DNA of 64,000 nt, taken from NCBI GenBank assembly GCA_903813345.2, contig CAIIXF020000011.1:19825754-19889753 (forward strand), read 5' to 3'. Positions 61,765 through 64,000 of the stretch are shown here, in pieces; the stretch's first letter is position 1, and each line of letters opens with the position of its first letter. The DNA is from Owenia fusiformis (taxonomy: Eukaryota > Annelida > Polychaeta > Sabellida > Oweniidae). The translations under genes were made by a program, and so were the position numbers. The notes below the pieces were generated by a model. The model did not search any database. It was given only the letters and a program-made list of their open reading frames with translations, and had not been told where the DNA came from.

Positions 61765-62848
61765 CGAGGGGTGATCCAAAAGTCTTGGATGCCCTGCTCT
61801 ATTTTTGTTGGTTTTTGATAAAATTACTTTAAACATGCCAATAATAAAGACCAACAACCTAACTACTTTGTGTATTAATTTCATGGAGAAATGATATATT
61901 TTGTATAGTTTTCTAGATAGTTTTTAATACAGGGACCCTGCCACCCGGAACGGAATTCACACATGGCAACTTTCAGCCTTAAATGTTACCACCATTTCAC
62001 TTGTTTCGCAAGTCTTGACCACTATATTTCTTTGAATTTTAAATGTTAAACCATATAAGTTTACTTCCTTTGTTACTAGGCAACTAATTAATTGTGTTTT
62101 AATTATAATGTCACATATGACAATGGCCGCACATGTCAAATTCTAAGAAAATGCCATCAGACAAGCAACCCTCATTCTGGTATCATTTTTGCTGCAAGAT
62201 GGCTGCTGAAAGGCAGAACACGAAAGAAATCAAAGTGTAACAAAGAATACTACAAGATATTTTCACTATTATTGACCTTGAGCAGCTACCATAGTACCAT
62301 ATGCACGATACAGTCTAGCTATCTATGGCTCCATGTAATTTTCTTCCTTTTCTCCAAGTTGAAGGGATGGTTGAAAGAAAATGTTTTTTAGAGTAGCACT
62401 CCAGCAGCATTTGTATCACAGAAGCAATGACGGTTTCATAAATGTCTTCCATTCATTGGTCAAGTGGTATGAAAAATGTGTTCAAATTCGTGGAAAATAT
62501 GTTGAAAAGTATGTCTTAATATGTGAAGATGATGATGACAGATGACACTCAGATTGAAAATCGAAAATTCTCTCATATCATGGCTGGTGTTAGGTTGTGC
62601 ACCTGCACCTAAAGTATTTGCCATATTATAAGTTGTGACGTGATTTGCTATATTCATATACCGTTCCGGGTGGCAGTGACCCGGTATTAAAAGATATGTA
62701 GAAAAGTAGCTAAAATATATTATTTTCTGTTGAAACTTATACATAAAATTGTTAAGATGTTGATCTTTATTATCTGAAAGTTTCATGTAGTTATATTAAA
62801 AATAGCAAAGTTAGAGCGGGGCGTCCAAGACTTTTGGATCACCCCTCG
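61765..62848 (+). mobile_element. Defective mariner element next to the LRR gene
   Basis: The ends 'cgaggggtgatccaaaagtc' (left) and its reverse on the right (62829-62848) are inverted, and TA flanks both. The plus strand near 62440-62520 encodes 'SLVKWYEKCVQIRGKYVEKY', the mariner transposase C-terminus. The catalytic core is deleted. A second, inner inverted repeat, 'gccacccggaacgg', lies at about 61940-61953 and 62661-62674. The ends resemble those of the element at 47166. Confidence 0.7.
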
Positions 62849-62869
62849 TATGTACAGTTTGGAATTCTG

Positions 62870-64000
62870 CTATGCTTCACTCTCATTTGATGTGAGAGCA
62901 ATCGTTTCACCGGGGAATGATGGAGTTGGTGGTGCCCCTGTGTTCACTTGTACGTAACGTTGTATTGTAGTTCTGATCGAGCCTCTGTACGCCCAAGCCA
63001 GAATACTTAGTATAATCACAACTCCTACCACAGCTACGGCGATCCCAACATAAAACCCAGTGTTATTCCGCAGCTGTTGCGCTAGGGGACATTCCTCTAA
63101 ACTAGGGGAGTACTCCACAAGTAAAAAGCCTACACGCGATTCTGGCGACGTACAATGTGTTATCGAAACGTTAAAGAGCGTCACATTACTGTGAATGTAC
63201 CAGTCACTGAACCAAGCCATGTTACAGTCACAGTGGAATGGGTTCAATGAAATATCCAGCTCTTTGAGCGACGTGAGCTTGGCGATGCCACTTCTGTTCA
63301 GGCTCTCGAATTGATTTCCGTGGAGGATCAGTTGCTTCACATTAGAGATCGATTCAAATACGTGGTCATCAAGATGTGATATTTTATTCCTCCTTAAGTC
63401 CAACTGGGTAATATTGGACAGTGCATTGAAACTGCCAAAGGGGATATCAACTATGTCATTGTCCATTAAATTCAGAGTCCTTAATGAGTATAAACTCCCT
63501 AAAACTCTCGGCCATGATGTGTGATCGCTGGGACTCCGACTAGTGGCTTGCTTTAGATCTAGGAATCGGAGTTGAGAAAGACTTTGGAAGATTTTATCGG
63601 GAAGTGTTGATATTACATTTTCTTGTAGAGACAATGTTATCAGTTCTTTCTGATCTGTTAATACGGCTTCGTCAACAACCCTGATGAGATTGTTAGAAAT
63701 TGTTAAACTTCTCAAACTTGCAAGGGTACTGAATATGTATTTATGGAGGGAAACTAATTTGTTCCCATCAAGTTTCAGCGTTTCAAGTTTTTCCAGATTC
63801 TGGAAAGCATTTTGTTCTATCTTGGTAATTTTATTATGTGATAGGTCTAGATATGTTAAAGTTTGATGCTGAGAAAAAGATTTCGCCTTGACGATTGTGA
63901 TGGCACCACTAGAAAGGTCTAACATTTTGAATTGTTTTGTTCCCTTAGCATACTGCAATAATGAAGAGTTGAGCTCTTTAAAACTAGATTTCTGGATGGT
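62870..64000 (-). CDS. Leucine-rich repeat transmembrane receptor, 3' part
   Basis: The frame is open from the window edge (64000) to a TAG at 62870-62872, so the 5' part is missing. About nine or ten LRRs of the L..LDLS.N.I..I..F form are followed by an LRRCT cap (NPFHCDCNMAWFSDW with two later Cys). Then come one membrane segment (GFYVGIAVAVVGVVIILSIL) and a cytoplasmic tail of about 40 residues without a TIR or kinase domain. The layout fits the large class of LRR cell-surface proteins used in adhesion or as co-receptors. The exact family cannot be set from this part. A possible acceptor (attgcag) near 63954 could make this an internal exon boundary, but in-frame LRR-like sequence continues past it. 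Confidence 0.8.
   Translation of the reverse strand, partial: TIQKSSFKELNSSLLQYAKGTKQFKMLDLSSGAITIVKAKSFSQHQTLTYLDLSHNKITKIEQNAFQNLEKLETLKLDGNKLVSLHKYIFSTLASLRSLTISNNLIRVVDEAVLTDQKELITLSLQENVISTLPDKIFQSLSQLRFLDLKQATSRSPSDHTSWPRVLGSLYSLRTLNLMDNDIVDIPFGSFNALSNITQLDLRRNKISHLDDHVFESISNVKQLILHGNQFESLNRSGIAKLTSLKELDISLNPFHCDCNMAWFSDWYIHSNVTLFNVSITHCTSPESRVGFLLVEYSPSLEECPLAQQLRNNTGFYVGIAVAVVGVVIILSILAWAYRGSIRTTIQRYVQVNTGAPPTPSFPGETIALTSNESEA

Overview
This is a window of AT-rich animal (metazoan) nuclear DNA. Genes are split by GT-AG introns, their codon phases match across splice sites, and there are AATAAA signals and many mariner/Tc1, MITE, LINE and SINE remnants. Galaxin-like dicysteine proteins, an animal FAS-like polyketide synthase (PKS) and a YqaJ/zinc-finger gene together suggest a lophotrochozoan, perhaps a bivalve or brachiopod. 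That placement is inference from gene families, not proof.

Layout. 1-2.6 kb: repeats, then the 3' part of a galaxin-like gene built from 84-bp one-repeat exons (+). 2.6-7.3 kb: transposon debris. 7.3-15.8 kb: a ten-exon gene (+) for a predicted 688-aa secreted protein with a signal peptide, a Cys-rich module, a VWC-like module, a Thr-rich linker, six TSP1 repeats and a galaxin-like C-terminus. 16.4-21.6 kb: a tandem copy of that locus in which about 6.8 kb has been deleted. The signal-peptide exon now lies next to the galaxin exons, followed by an array of competing 3' terminal exons. 22.8-32.4 kb: an eleven-exon gene (-) for a predicted 1612-aa protein with an N-terminal C2H2 finger, three duplicated mini-exons, an intact YqaJ/PD-(D/E)XK nuclease and a conserved C-terminal region. 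34.9-38.1 kb: a three-exon Patched-domain (PTCHD3-like) gene (-). 43.6-56.2 kb: an eight-exon PKS gene (+) encoding KS-AT-DH-degenerate ER-KR-ACP with no thioesterase and a C-terminal PH-like domain. 62.9-64 kb: the 3' part of an LRR transmembrane receptor gene (-).

The strongest observations are the galaxin cluster and the PKS/PH fusion. In the cluster, duplication, deletion and exon shuffling, all through phase-1 introns, produced one TSP1-galaxin fusion and one galaxin-only secreted gene. The genes share no obvious single pathway. Galaxin-like and TSP1 proteins are extracellular matrix, biomineral or mucosal proteins in other animals, the PKS would make a lipid-like polyketide, and the YqaJ gene looks like a domesticated or transposon-linked nuclease.

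All exon models come from reading splice sites and checking phase by hand. No transcript or database search was available.
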